Below are positions 29,825 through 39,443 of a stretch of DNA of 64,000 nucleotides, piece by piece. Position numbers and translations under genes: made by a program. This DNA comes from Euzebya pacifica (GTDB taxonomy: Bacteria > Actinomycetota > Nitriliruptoria > Euzebyales > Euzebyaceae): positions 1-64,000 of the forward strand of contig NZ_CP031165.1 of assembly GCF_003344865.1 (NCBI RefSeq). The letters are read 5' to 3'. The notes under the pieces were generated by a model. The model searched no databases and was not told the DNA's origin. It was given only the letters and a program-made list of their open reading frames with translations. Numbering within the stretch: position 1 is the first letter of the stretch; each line of letters begins with the position of its first letter.

Positions 29825-29972
29825 GGGGAGACGGTCTCTTCGGGTTGTGGAGGGTGCTCCCCACCGGCACCCACCACGGATCGTAGTGCTTCCCCGGCCC
29901 CGGTGACCCCCCTTCCGGGCATTGGTACCCACCGCGAGGGCTCGTGCGCGCTGCGTTGTTACCCTCCCGCGA

Positions 29973-32900
29973 ATGCAGTCACGTCCGGTAGCCCTCTCCC
30001 TGTTCGTCATCGCCGCCCTCGTGGCTGCGCTCCTGGCCCCGGTCGTCGCGCCGGCCCGTGCGCAGGACGGCCCCGTCGACACCCCCCCGGACGGGGTGAC
30101 CGCCGTGTCGTTGATGCCGCCGGGCAACTCGGGCTTCACGTCGGTGACCGACCAGGTCGCGGGCACGGCCGGGGGCAGCTTCGGTGCGCACACCGACGAC
30201 CAGACGTCGATCTACTGGGGCCTGGAGGGGTATGCCGGCCAGGGGTTCCTGGACCCGGCCGACGCCGTGCGCACCGAGACGCTGCGCGACGGCGCGGTCC
30301 GCGTGTACTGGGACGAGTTCGGCACCCCGGCCATCCACGGCGACACCGCCGAGGATGTCTGGTTCGGCACGGGCTGGGCCGTCGCCCAGATCCGCCTGTT
30401 CCTCATGGACGCCGTCCGCCGTCAGGGCAGGGGGACCTTCGCCGAGCTCGTCGGGACCTCCGGCGTGCCGCTGGACGTGCAGACGCGCACCCTCACCTAC
30501 AGCGACGCGGAGTACCAGGCCATCATCGACGGGTTGTCCGCCGATGCGTTGACTGCCGTCCAGGGTTACGTCGACGGCGCCAACGAGTGGATCGCGGAGG
30601 TCAACGCCAACCCCGACCTGCTGCCGGTCGAGTACGCGCTGCTGTCGACGCGACCCGAGCCGCTGGAGCTGATCGACATCGCGGCCGCCGGTGTGCTGAT
30701 CACCCGATCCGTCGCGGCCGAGGGCGGCAACGAGATGGACAACGTCCGCCTGCTCCGCGACCTCGAGGACGCGCACGGTGAGGAGGAGGGACGGGCGATC
30801 TTCGCCGACCTGGTGTGGCAGGACGACCCGCTGGCGCTCACCACCGTCCCGCGGGAGGAGGGGACCTTCCCCAACTCGCCGCTGACCGACCTCGACGCAT
30901 CGCTGGACGCCGCAGCGGACTTCGCGGCCACCCTCCCGCTGGAGCTGGCCGACGGGCCGGGCACGGGCGCCTACCCCGAACCGACCACCCTGCCGGCGTT
31001 CGCCGAATCCGGTGAGTCCACCTCCGACGGGTCCTCCTCCGACGACGCGGATGCCGTTGCACGGGCGCAGGCCTTCCGGGCCAGCGAGGCGCTGGCGGAG
31101 TGGGCGGCGTCGTTGCACGGTGGCTCGATCGGCATGGCCATCGGCCCGTCCCGCACCGCCGACGACAACGCCATGCTCATCAGCGGCCCGCAGCTCGGCT
31201 GGAGCTACCCGAGCCTGCTCGTGGAGTACGAGGTGCACGGCGGCGGCTACGACGCCCGTGGCGCATCCGTCCCCGCCCTCCCCGTTGTCGGCATCGGCTA
31301 CACCGACCGGGCGGCCTGGGCCCTGACCACCGGCTACTCCAAGACCGTCGACAGCTTCATCGAGACGGTGCGCGACAACCCGACCGACGGCGGCCCGCTG
31401 CAGTACCTCCACGACGGGGAGTGGAAGGACGCCGACTGCCGCACCGAGACCATCGACTACCGCGAGTCCACCCAGGGCCTGCCCGTCACCCCGCCGCTGC
31501 GCTCGGTCGACGTGGACGTCTGCCGCACCGTCCATGGGCCGATCGTGGCCCAGGAGGACGGCAACGGCGAGCGGCTGGCCCGATCGGTGCAGTACCAGAT
31601 GTTCGGCCAGGAGGTCGACACGATCGACGGTGTCCTGGCGTGGAACCGTGCGGAGTCCCTCGAGGACTTCGAGGCCGCCATGCGCCAGGTCACCTGGAAC
31701 GAGAACACCACCTACGCCGACGCCGACGGGCACATCGCCTTCTGGCACCCCGGCGTCCACCACGAACGGCCTGCCAACGACCTGCGGTTCCCGCTGCCCG
31801 GAGACGGGTCGGCGGACTTCGGCGACCGCATCCCGTTCGACGACCTGCCCCACGCCGTCGACCCTGCCCAGGGGTTCCTCGTGAACTGGAACAACAAGCC
31901 GGCCCACGGCTGGCTCGACGGTGAGGGCATCGGCCCGACGTCGCGTCCCGGCGGTGCGGTGCAGCGGGCAGCCACCCCCGTCGCGCTGGCCGCCTCCCGT
32001 GACGACCACACCTTCGAGACCCTCCAGGCCATCGAGATGGAGTCGGCGCTGACCGACCCGCGCGCCGAGCCGTTCCTGCCGCTCGTGCTCCGGGCCCTCG
32101 AGGCGGGCGACGACGCTCGCCTCGGCGCCGTGGCCGACCTGCTGGCCGGGTGGAACACCCGCTTCTACGACCCGCCCAACGCGCCGACCACCTTCCGCGG
32201 CCCCGGCGGGCAGTCCTCCCTGGAGGACGGCACCGACGGTCCGGCAGCCACGATCTTCTCCGCGGTCGTCGACGCGCTCGTCGAGGAGGTGCTCGGCAGC
32301 GTGTGGGGCGGCCCGATCGCCGACGCCGACGCGGCGGCGGCCTGCAACTCCGGCCGCGGATGCCCCGACCTCGTGTCCCGTCAGCTGGGTGTCGGCGGCC
32401 ACCGCTACGACATGTCCCCTGCCCTCAACCTGGTGCTGCGTGTCCTCGATCCGGCATCGTCCGGGTTGGCGGTCCAGCACGACTGGCTGGGTGACCGGAC
32501 CGCCGACGACGTGCTCCTGGCCGCGGTCGAGTCGGCGCTGGCCACGCTGGAGGACCGCTTCGGCACCGACGACCTGTCGGCCTTCCGTCGGACGACCTTC
32601 ACCACCGAGGTCAGCAGCCTGACCGGGGTGACCGGGCCGTCGTCGGTGCAGCCCTACCTGGAGCGTGGGTCCTACGTGCACCTGGCGACCTTCGACGGAC
32701 TGCCGGCGCTGACCACCGAACGGGCCGGCGGTCCCGAGCGCGTCGCCACCTCGGTCGCTGCCGCGCTGGCGGCCCACCCCGACGGCACCGACACGGTCGT
32801 GCTGGCCGATGCGGGGACCTACCACGACGCCCTGCTGGCCTCGCCGCTGGCCGGGTTCCTCGACGCGCCGATCGTGCTGGTCGACGGGGCGCTCTCGGGG

Positions 32901-33620
32901 GTGTCCCGCGAGGGGATCGCCCGGCTGGGGGCGACCGAGGCGGTCGTTGTCGGGTCGCTGGTCGGCCCCGACGTCGCGGCAGAGCTGCAGGCCATGGGCC
33001 TGACCGTGCGTCGCGTGGGGGAGGGAGACCCGTTCGCCGTCGGTGCGGCCGTGGCTGCCGAGCTGCCCGGTGCCGTCGGCGACGACCGGGCCCCCGAGGC
33101 CTACGTCGTGACCGCCGACGGGTTCGCCGACGCGGTGTCGGTGACGGGTGTTGCGGCACGGACCCACCGGCCGATCCTGTTCGTCACCCGCGACGAGATC
33201 CCGCAGGCCACCGCCGAGACCATCGATGCGCTCGGCATCGAGCGGGTGGCCGTGGTCGGTGGCACCGCCGTGATCGCCGACGCGGTCGTGGACGGCCTGC
33301 CGGATCCGGTGCGCCTGGCCGGCCCCGAGCGGTACACCACCGCCGCGGCTGTCCTCAACCACGCCCGCGCGATCGACCTCTCCTTCGACACGCTGGTCCT
33401 GGCGACCGGGGCGAACTTCCCCGACAGCCTGACCGGGGGCCCGGTCGCGGCCGCGCTGGACGGCGTCGTCGTGCTGGTCAACGGACTGGACCCGGCATCG
33501 CCGGGGGCGGCCCTCGGCCACGCCCTGTCGCAGCGGGCATCCATCCAGCGGGTGATCGGGCTGGGCGGAACAGCCGTCGTCAGCGACGCCTTCCTGACGG
33601 CCGTCGGGACCGCCTCCTGA
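29973..33620 (+). CDS. Surface penicillin-acylase-family hydrolase with three CWB2 repeats
   Basis: 1215 residues. Signal peptide MQSRPVALSLFVIAALVAAL (cleavage after ARA) precedes an Ntn-hydrolase of the penicillin/AHL acylase family. The probable N-terminal nucleophile of the beta subunit is Ser385 in HGGSIGMAIGPSRT, with ISGPQLGW and WNENTTYADADGHIAF following. The acylase self-cleaves before this Ser. From about residue 930 three CWB2 repeats follow (RAGGPERVATS; RPILFVTRDEIP; LAGPERYTTAA), which in clostridia bind anionic wall polymer. TACCCT 7 bases before the ATG and no ribosome site suggest a leaderless mRNA. Substrate (beta-lactam, AHL or other amide) is unknown. Confidence 0.87.
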   Translation: MQSRPVALSLFVIAALVAALLAPVVAPARAQDGPVDTPPDGVTAVSLMPPGNSGFTSVTDQVAGTAGGSFGAHTDDQTSIYWGLEGYAGQGFLDPADAVRTETLRDGAVRVYWDEFGTPAIHGDTAEDVWFGTGWAVAQIRLFLMDAVRRQGRGTFAELVGTSGVPLDVQTRTLTYSDAEYQAIIDGLSADALTAVQGYVDGANEWIAEVNANPDLLPVEYALLSTRPEPLELIDIAAAGVLITRSVAAEGGNEMDNVRLLRDLEDAHGEEEGRAIFADLVWQDDPLALTTVPREEGTFPNSPLTDLDASLDAAADFAATLPLELADGPGTGAYPEPTTLPAFAESGESTSDGSSSDDADAVARAQAFRASEALAEWAASLHGGSIGMAIGPSRTADDNAMLISGPQLGWSYPSLLVEYEVHGGGYDARGASVPALPVVGIGYTDRAAWALTTGYSKTVDSFIETVRDNPTDGGPLQYLHDGEWKDADCRTETIDYRESTQGLPVTPPLRSVDVDVCRTVHGPIVAQEDGNGERLARSVQYQMFGQEVDTIDGVLAWNRAESLEDFEAAMRQVTWNENTTYADADGHIAFWHPGVHHERPANDLRFPLPGDGSADFGDRIPFDDLPHAVDPAQGFLVNWNNKPAHGWLDGEGIGPTSRPGGAVQRAATPVALAASRDDHTFETLQAIEMESALTDPRAEPFLPLVLRALEAGDDARLGAVADLLAGWNTRFYDPPNAPTTFRGPGGQSSLEDGTDGPAATIFSAVVDALVEEVLGSVWGGPIADADAAAACNSGRGCPDLVSRQLGVGGHRYDMSPALNLVLRVLDPASSGLAVQHDWLGDRTADDVLLAAVESALATLEDRFGTDDLSAFRRTTFTTEVSSLTGVTGPSSVQPYLERGSYVHLATFDGLPALTTERAGGPERVATSVAAALAAHPDGTDTVVLADAGTYHDALLASPLAGFLDAPIVLVDGALSGVSREGIARLGATEAVVVGSLVGPDVAAELQAMGLTVRRVGEGDPFAVGAAVAAELPGAVGDDRAPEAYVVTADGFADAVSVTGVAARTHRPILFVTRDEIPQATAETIDALGIERVAVVGGTAVIADAVVDGLPDPVRLAGPERYTTAAAVLNHARAIDLSFDTLVLATGANFPDSLTGGPVAAALDGVVVLVNGLDPASPGAALGHALSQRASIQRVIGLGGTAVVSDAFLTAVGTAS

Positions 33621-33756
33621 GCGGAGGATTACCGGGTGGCAACATCCGCCGGGAGGCGCCCGTTACCGGTATAGGGTGATGCCTCGAACGAGGGTCGGCG
33701 GACGTCGAGGGGGCGTCCGCACCGATTCGAGCGAGCCAGCGAGGGAGGGAAGGCCT

Positions 33757-34269
33757 GTGCACGAACCGATCGATCTCAACCCGGACCGGCTGACCGTCGC
33801 CTTCGGCGGCCCGCTCCAGCCGGCGCTGGCGAGCTCCACGCTGACCCTGCCGACCACGACCGTCGAGGTGGCCGTCCTGTCGGCATCCCACCAGGTCCGC
33901 ACGCTGGAGGGGCACGCGATCGAGACCCTCGCCTGCAACACCGGTGGACGCATGCCGGGCCCTCGCCGGGTGATCGTCCACACCGGCGTCGACCGCTGGG
34001 ACATGGCGTTCGACTACATCGTCGAGACCGTCGACCCGACCGGGTTGGCGGCGCTCGTCGGGCACCTTCGGGAGCGTGCCCGCACCGAAGGGGTGGTCCA
34101 CGCCTTCCCCGGTCACCCCCATGCTGTCACCGCGGTCCTGCCCACACCGAGCGGCGACGGCTGGGCGACCTGGCACTGCTACCCCGAGCACGGCCGTGTC
34201 GCCCGCAGCACCACCACCGTCCTCGCCCACGACCGCATCGCGGTCGCCGTCCACGGAGCCAGCCGATGA
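33757..34269 (+). CDS. DUF2617 family protein
   Basis: 170-residue cytosolic protein of unknown function, first gene of a five-gene operon. Recognised by sequence (VEVAVLSASHQV, ETLAC, RWDMAFDYIVETV, HAFPGHPHAVTAVL) and by position before DUF4247, DUF350 and a spermidine-synthase-like gene, an arrangement conserved in mycobacteria and streptomycetes. GTG 33757 has GGGAGGGAAGG just upstream. A -10-like TATAGG is at 33670-33675. Confidence 0.85.
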   Translation: MHEPIDLNPDRLTVAFGGPLQPALASSTLTLPTTTVEVAVLSASHQVRTLEGHAIETLACNTGGRMPGPRRVIVHTGVDRWDMAFDYIVETVDPTGLAALVGHLRERARTEGVVHAFPGHPHAVTAVLPTPSGDGWATWHCYPEHGRVARSTTTVLAHDRIAVAVHGASR

Positions 34270-34724
34270 CCAGCCTCCGACCCCGCCCGACCTTCCTCGT
34301 GACCCTCGTCGTCCTGGCGCTGGCGCTGACCGGCTGTGGTTCCTCCACCAACCTCACCGAGGCCACCGCGTTCCTCGACGGCGCCTACAGCTACGACGCC
34401 GCCACGTCGCAGTGGCGGACCGGGGACGCGCCGAGCGTCGTCGCTGACAACATGCAGATCAACCTGAAGGCCGACGACAGCGTCCGCGAGTCCGGCAACT
34501 ACTACCTGCGCGGCTCGGACTGGCTGGCGGTGGTCCGCACCGAGGCCGAGGGGTCCAGCATCGAGCTGGACGACTACGACGCCGGCTACCGGCGGCACAG
34601 CACCTTCATCGCCGGCTACTGGGGCAGCCGTCCCGGCTCCTACGGCCCGCGGTCCTCCGGGGGCAGCTCCGGCGGCGGCGGGTTCACCGGCGTCCGCGGC
34701 GGCGGCTCCGGCAGCGGCAAGTGA
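34266..34724 (+). CDS. DUF4247 lipoprotein
   Basis: 152 residues with lipobox ALTGC at about 20-24, so a lipid-anchored exported protein. It belongs to DUF4247 by sequence (SYDAATSQWRTG, SGNYYLRGSDWLAVV) and operon position. The C-terminus is a Gly/Ser-rich tail. ATG overlaps the stop of the DUF2617 gene (ATGA), showing translational coupling. Function unknown. Confidence 0.85.
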   Translation: MTSLRPRPTFLVTLVVLALALTGCGSSTNLTEATAFLDGAYSYDAATSQWRTGDAPSVVADNMQINLKADDSVRESGNYYLRGSDWLAVVRTEAEGSSIELDDYDAGYRRHSTFIAGYWGSRPGSYGPRSSGGSSGGGGFTGVRGGGSGSGK

Positions 34725-34767
34725 CGTTCTCCATGCACCCCGACTTCACCCGAAAGGCCCACAAGCG

Positions 34768-35199
34768 ATGATCGACATGGCAGCCATCCTCGCCGACGCC
34801 TCCGAGGGCCTGGCCTGGGGCGTCCTCGCCCTCGTCCTGCTCGCGGTCAGCTTCGGCGTCATCGACGTGATGACCCCCGGCAAGCTGGGCAAGCAGATCA
34901 CCGAGGACCACAACCGCAACCTGATCATCGTGGTCGCCTCCGGCATGCTGGCCAACGCCATCGTGCTGGCCACCGCCATCGTGACCTCCGCCGACGGCTT
35001 CGCGCTGGGCCTGACGACTGCCGGCATCTACGGCCTGCTCGGCATCCTGCTGAACGCCGCCAGCTTCGGCCTGGTCGACGTCATCACGCCCGGCAAGCTG
35101 CGGGACACGGTGGCGGCGACCGAGCCGACCCCGGTCGCGTGGTTCGTCGCGGCCAACCACGTCGCCGTCGGCATCGTGGTCGCCGCCGCGATCAGCTAG
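34768..35199 (+). CDS. DUF350 membrane protein
   Basis: 143 residues with four membrane helices and the duplicated DUF350 motif VIDVMTPGKLGKQI / LVDVITPGKLRDTV, one copy per half. A two-fold internal repeat is typical of the family. It is conserved next to the aminopropyltransferase gene. Its role, possibly in transport or signalling of the same pathway, is not known. Confidence 0.9.
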   Translation: MIDMAAILADASEGLAWGVLALVLLAVSFGVIDVMTPGKLGKQITEDHNRNLIIVVASGMLANAIVLATAIVTSADGFALGLTTAGIYGLLGILLNAASFGLVDVITPGKLRDTVAATEPTPVAWFVAANHVAVGIVVAAAIS

Positions 35200-35215
35200 G
35201 GGCGCGGACCCGACC

Positions 35216-36781
35216 GTGGCGACCCTGACCAGCCCCGCGGCGACCGACGCCCCCACGGGTCGTCGTGTCGGTCGGACGGCGCTGCTGTTCGTCGTCGCGG
35301 TCTGCGCGGCCTGTGGGCTGGTCTACGAGCTTGCGCTGGTCGCCACGGGCAGCTACCTGGTCGGCTCCTCGATCACCCAGACCAGCCTCGTCCTCGGCGT
35401 GGCGCTGGCGTCGATGGGCATCGGGGCCCTGGTCGCCAAGCGGCTGATCGGCCGGCCGGCAGCGGGGTTCGTCGCCGTCGAGCTGGTCCTCGGGGTCGTC
35501 GGGGCGTTCTGCGTGCCGGCGCTGTACACCGCGTTCGCGTGGCTGGGGCTGTACACCCCAGCCCTGCTGGTGGCAGCCGTTGCCGTGGGCACCCTGATCG
35601 GTGCGGAGATCCCGCTGCTGATGGCGTTGATCGGACGGCTGGGCGATGACGACCCGGCGTTCGTGGTGGCCGACATGTCCGCCGCGGACTACGTGGGCGC
35701 GCTGGTCGGTGGGCTGGTCTTCCCGTTCCTGCTGCTCCCGGTCTTCGGCCTGCTGACCGGATCGTTGCTCGTCGGTGCGGTCAACGTCACCGCCGGGTTG
35801 GCCACGGGGCTGGTGCTGCTGCCCGACCGTCGACGGTGGCTGCTGGCGGCCGGGGTGGTCGCCCTGGGGCTGATCGGCCTGATGCACGTCAAGACGGGCG
35901 ACTTCGAGCTGACCGCCCAGCAGAAGCTGTTCCGCGATCCGATCGTGCTGCACGAGCAGACCGCCTACCAGGACCTGGTCATCACCGAGTCCACGACCCC
36001 CGACGGACCCGACACCCGGTTGTTCCTCGACGGTGACCTGCAGTTCTCCACCCTCGACGAGCACCGGTACCACGAGGCGCTCGTGCACCCGGCGATGAAC
36101 GGGCCGCACGACCGGGTCCTGATCCTCGGTGGCGGCGACGGCCTGGCGGCGCGCGAGGTCCTCGGCTACGACGACGTGGAGTCGGTCACGCTGGTCGACC
36201 TGGACCCGGCGGTGGTTGCGGCCGCCCGCACCGTCCCGAGGATCGTCGAGGCCAACCGGGGGTCCCTCGACGACCCGCGCCTGGAGGTCGTGCACGACGA
36301 CGCCTTCACGTGGGTACGCGACGGCGGCAGCGGGCCGGTCGACGTGATCGTGGTCGACCTGCCCGACCCCGACACCGTGGACCTGGCCAAGCTGTACAGC
36401 GTGGAGTTCTACGGGATGGCCGCCGGGCTGCTGGCCCCCGGCGGGCGCATGGTCGTGCAGTCCGGCAGCCCCTACTTCGTGCCGTTGGCGTTCTGGACCA
36501 TCCAGGCCACCGTCGAGGACGCGGGGCTGGCCACCGTGCCCTATCACGTCGACGTGCCGACCTTCGGGGACTGGGGCTTCGTGCTCGCGACGTTCGGTGG
36601 GGAGCCCGCCCTGCGCATCCCCGGCGATGCGCCTGCGTTGCGCTTCCTGACCGACGAGGTGCTGGCGGCCGCCGCGGTGTTCCCGCCGGACCGTCTGCCC
36701 GACCCGGCGTCCGTCGAGGCGTCGACGCTGCTGGACCCCGTCATCGTCGAGGCGGCCCGCTCGGGCTGGGCGGGATACTGA
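35216..36781 (+). CDS. Membrane-fused polyamine aminopropyltransferase-like protein
   Basis: 521 residues: about seven N-terminal membrane helices (1-210), then a spermidine-synthase-type Rossmann domain. The latter has YQDLVITES, LFLDGDLQFSTLDEHRYHEALVHP, ILGGGDGLAAREVL, VDLDPAV and VIVVDLPDPD. In true spermidine synthases the gate-keeping Asp lies in a DxxDP context; here the block VDLPDPDTV keeps Asp residues, so activity is plausible. GTG start 17 bases after DUF350. The membrane part may export or sense the product. Confidence 0.88.
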   Translation: MATLTSPAATDAPTGRRVGRTALLFVVAVCAACGLVYELALVATGSYLVGSSITQTSLVLGVALASMGIGALVAKRLIGRPAAGFVAVELVLGVVGAFCVPALYTAFAWLGLYTPALLVAAVAVGTLIGAEIPLLMALIGRLGDDDPAFVVADMSAADYVGALVGGLVFPFLLLPVFGLLTGSLLVGAVNVTAGLATGLVLLPDRRRWLLAAGVVALGLIGLMHVKTGDFELTAQQKLFRDPIVLHEQTAYQDLVITESTTPDGPDTRLFLDGDLQFSTLDEHRYHEALVHPAMNGPHDRVLILGGGDGLAAREVLGYDDVESVTLVDLDPAVVAAARTVPRIVEANRGSLDDPRLEVVHDDAFTWVRDGGSGPVDVIVVDLPDPDTVDLAKLYSVEFYGMAAGLLAPGGRMVVQSGSPYFVPLAFWTIQATVEDAGLATVPYHVDVPTFGDWGFVLATFGGEPALRIPGDAPALRFLTDEVLAAAAVFPPDRLPDPASVEASTLLDPVIVEAARSGWAGY

Positions 36782-37617
36782 TGGGCCGCCTTGCCGTCAT
36801 CGCCTCGGCTGCGGCCGCGGAGGTCCGGACCCAGATCAACGTCGACGACATGGACCTCGATCGGGCGTCGTCGATCGGCCGGATGCTGCGCTGGGCGTGG
36901 GAGGCGCTGATGATCGCGGCGGCCGTCCTGGCGGTGTTGTGGTTCAACCGCGACGACCAGGTGGCGGTGACCACCCAGTGGGCGATCTGGGGCCTGTTCC
37001 TGACCGACTACCTGGCCCGGCTGGCCGTGGCGCAGAACCGACGGCAGTTCGTGCGGACCAACGTCATCGACCTGGTGGCGATCATCCCGCTGGACCTGCT
37101 TCGTGGCTTCCGGGCGCTCCGGGTCCTGCGGATCGTGCGGTCGGGCGTCGTCATCTGGCGGGTCCTGCGCACGACGAGGGACGTCCTGACGACCAACCAC
37201 ACCGGGTCGTTGCTGATCGTCGCCGCCGGGCTCGTGGTGGTCGGTGGGACGCTGGTGTCCACCATCGAGCCGGGCATCGACGGGATCGGTGACGGCGTGT
37301 GGTGGGCGGTCGTGACGGCGACCACCGTCGGCTACGGCGACATCTCTCCGGTGACGGGCGCCGGTCGGGGGATCGCGACGTTGCTCATGCTGACCGGGAT
37401 CGGCGTGCTGGGGTCGGTGACGGGTTCGATCGCGACCTACGCCGTACGGCTGGGGAACCGGCCCGACACCGACCCCGACGATCCCGACGTCGCCCACACC
37501 ATCACGCGACTGACCCACTGGGACGAGCTGACCGTCGAGCAGCGCGTCCGCCTGACCAGCCACCTGGCCGAGCTGGCCGCCGACCCCTCCACCGGCCCGG
37601 ACACCCCCGCCGACTGA
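36781..37617 (+). CDS. Voltage-gated-type potassium channel
   Basis: 278 residues: six membrane helices, an S4-like basic helix RGFRALRVLRIVRSGVVIWRVL, and the selectivity filter TATTVGYGD at about 179-187. This is a VIC-superfamily K+ channel with a short acidic cytoplasmic tail (PDTDPDDPDVAHT) and a coiled-coil-like end. The ATG overlaps the stop of the aminopropyltransferase gene (TGATG), so channel and polyamine-type enzyme are coupled; polyamines block K+ channels, which makes the pairing suggestive. Confidence 0.92.
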   Translation: MGRLAVIASAAAAEVRTQINVDDMDLDRASSIGRMLRWAWEALMIAAAVLAVLWFNRDDQVAVTTQWAIWGLFLTDYLARLAVAQNRRQFVRTNVIDLVAIIPLDLLRGFRALRVLRIVRSGVVIWRVLRTTRDVLTTNHTGSLLIVAAGLVVVGGTLVSTIEPGIDGIGDGVWWAVVTATTVGYGDISPVTGAGRGIATLLMLTGIGVLGSVTGSIATYAVRLGNRPDTDPDDPDVAHTITRLTHWDELTVEQRVRLTSHLAELAADPSTGPDTPAD

Positions 37618-37633
37618 CCCGGTCCGTCGCGTC

Positions 37634-37805
37634 CCGAGGGCCGGCGCGCCCCCAGGGTCGGGAGTGCCCCGAGGGCCGGCGCGCCCGGCGCGCTCGGCGC
37701 GCTCCGGGGGCCGGGAGTTGTGCAGCTCGGCCGGGGGGCCGGCCCTGCTGCACCTTTGCCCTGACGTGCTGCGCAGCTCGGCGGGGAAACCGGCCTTGCT
37801 GCACA
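37634..37805. repeat. GC-rich direct repeat and two REP-like palindromes
   Basis: An 18-base direct repeat CCCGAGGGCCGGCGCGCC occurs at about 37634 and 37668. Two palindromic units of the form TGTGCAGCTCGGCC...GGCCGG...TGCTGCAC follow at 37719-37754 and 37770-37805. They match two units at 41101-41187 on the far side of the TetR-ABC genes. Unit 2 ends inside the TetR promoter. Confidence 0.75.
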
Positions 37806-37841
37806 TTGAACATTCGTTTAGCATGTTGAACATGCGTTCAA
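37796..37841 (+). promoter_or_regulatory. TetR-gene promoter with two operator repeats
   Basis: -35-like TTGCTG 37796-37801 and -10-like TAGCAT 37819-37824 are 17 bases apart, placing transcription start about at the ATG 37832. Two repeats TTGAACATKCGTTYA begin at 37806 and 37826, exactly 20 bases apart. The second is a dyad, TTGAAC-4-GTTCAA (37826-37841). This layout would block the promoter when bound, so autorepression by the TetR protein is likely. Confidence 0.65.
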
Positions 37842-38497
37842 CCGATGATCGTTCGACCAAGGCGCGGATCCGGGACGCGGCCATCGACGTGGTCGCCGAA
37901 GCCGGCCCCTCGGCGCTGACGGCTCGAAGCGTGGCCACCCGGGCCGGCGTCTCGGCCGGGTCCGTCATCCACCACTACGGGTCGATGGAGGAGCTCCGCG
38001 ACGTCTGCGACACCCACATCGTGGGAGAGGTCCGCCGCCTGAAGACCGAGGCGATGGCCCAGGGGGCACAGGTCGATCCGATCGCCGCGCTTCGTGATGC
38101 CTCGGACGGACCGCCGCTGATGGCCTACCTCGCCCGCACGATGGTCGACGGGACGCCGCGGGTGACCGCCCTCGTCCGCGAGATGGTCGACGACGCCGTC
38201 GTCTACATGAAGGCCGGAGCAGCAAGCGGCCTGCTGAACGAGCTCGACGACCCCGAGGGCTGCGCGGCGGTCCTGACCATCTGGTCCCTGGGCGCGCTGG
38301 TCCTGCACGACCACGTCAAGGCCCTGCTCGATGTGGACCTGCTGAGCCCGTCGCTGCAAGCGGACCCGACCTACATCCGCCGCTACATGGCTCCCGCGTT
38401 CGAGCTGCTGAGCGGCGGCATGGTGACCGACGAGGCCGCCGCCGGGATCACCGCCGCCATCGCGGCCACACAGACCACCACCACGGAGGACAGCTGA
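37832..38497 (+). CDS. TetR family regulator of the adjacent ABC exporter
   Basis: 221 residues: N-terminal HTH (STKARIRDAAIDVVAEAG, SALTARSVATRAGVSAGSVIHHYGSMEEL), and a C-terminal ligand domain. ATG 37832 gives a leaderless start behind the promoter described at 37796-37841; ATG 37823 is a possible alternative. The ABC ATPase gene begins 2 bases after its stop, so the regulator controls its own operon. The ligand is probably a drug or lipid that the transporter exports. Confidence 0.9.
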   Translation: MRSTDDRSTKARIRDAAIDVVAEAGPSALTARSVATRAGVSAGSVIHHYGSMEELRDVCDTHIVGEVRRLKTEAMAQGAQVDPIAALRDASDGPPLMAYLARTMVDGTPRVTALVREMVDDAVVYMKAGAASGLLNELDDPEGCAAVLTIWSLGALVLHDHVKALLDVDLLSPSLQADPTYIRRYMAPAFELLSGGMVTDEAAAGITAAIAATQTTTTEDS

Positions 38498-38498
38498 C

Positions 38499-39443
38499 AT
38501 GAGCGACACCCCAGCGATCCAGACAGTCGGCCTGACCAAGGACTACGGCGACTTCCGGGCCCTCGACGGCCTCGACCTCGAGGTCCGCCGTGGCGAGGTC
38601 TTCGGCTTCCTCGGCCCCAACGGGGCCGGCAAGACCACCATGATCCGCACGATCCTGGCCCTGCTCCGGCCCACCGCTGGATCGGCCTCGATCCTGGGCA
38701 TGGACAGCCACCGCCAAGCGGTCGAGATCCGCCGGCACATCGGCTACCTCCCGGGCGACCTGTCGATGTACCCCAACCTGACGGGCCACGACACCCTCAC
38801 CTACTTCGCGAACCTGCGGGGCGGCGTCGACTGGTCGGTCGTCAACGGGCTGGCTGAGCGGCTGGACGCCGACCTGACCAAGAAGGTCGGCGACCACTCC
38901 ACCGGCAACCGGCAGAAGATCGGCCTCATCCAGGCCTTCATGAACACCCCCGACGTCATCATCATGGACGAGCCGAGCACCGGCCTCGACCCCCTGGTCC
39001 AGCAGGAGTTCCAGGCGATGATGCGCGAGGTGGCCGCCGCGGGCCGCACGGTCTTCCTGTCCAGCCACACCCTGTCGGAGGTCCAGCGTGCCGCCCACCG
39101 GGTCGGCATCATCCGCGGAGGGCTGCTGGTCGACGTGGAGTCCGTCACCGACCTGCGGTCCAAGGCGCTGCGCACGGTGGAGATGGCCTTCGCCGACCCC
39201 GTCGCCGCCGACGCCTTCTCGACTGTCGAGGGGGTCAGCAACGTCCGCGTCGTCGACCGGACCGTCACCCTCTCCTTCGAGGGGCACATGCAGGCCCTCA
39301 TCGCCGAGGCGACCAGCGGCCGCCAGCTGATCGACATCTCGACCGGCGAGGCGGACCTGGAGGAGATCTTCCTCGCCTACTACCGAACCGACGGCCCCGA
39401 CGACGTGCACCCCGCGGCAACCGATGCGGAGGTGCGGGCCTGA
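38499..39443 (+). CDS. ABC transporter ATPase
   Basis: 314 residues of the multidrug/antibiotic (DrrA-like) ABC class: Walker A GPNGAGKTTM, Q-loop, signature STGNRQKIGL in place of LSGGQ, Walker B VIIMDEPSTGLDP and switch His in SSHTLSEVQ. The C-terminal regulatory domain follows. It drives the two-halved permease encoded next, whose ATG overlaps its stop. Signature variation of this SxGNRQK type is common in this subfamily. Confidence 0.94.
   Translation: MSDTPAIQTVGLTKDYGDFRALDGLDLEVRRGEVFGFLGPNGAGKTTMIRTILALLRPTAGSASILGMDSHRQAVEIRRHIGYLPGDLSMYPNLTGHDTLTYFANLRGGVDWSVVNGLAERLDADLTKKVGDHSTGNRQKIGLIQAFMNTPDVIIMDEPSTGLDPLVQQEFQAMMREVAAAGRTVFLSSHTLSEVQRAAHRVGIIRGGLLVDVESVTDLRSKALRTVEMAFADPVAADAFSTVEGVSNVRVVDRTVTLSFEGHMQALIAEATSGRQLIDISTGEADLEEIFLAYYRTDGPDDVHPAATDAEVRA

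Noticed and set aside
29979-33521. A 1180-codon minus-strand open frame across the acylase gene
   Set aside because: Shadow of the GC-rich acylase; low-complexity, no signal or motif.
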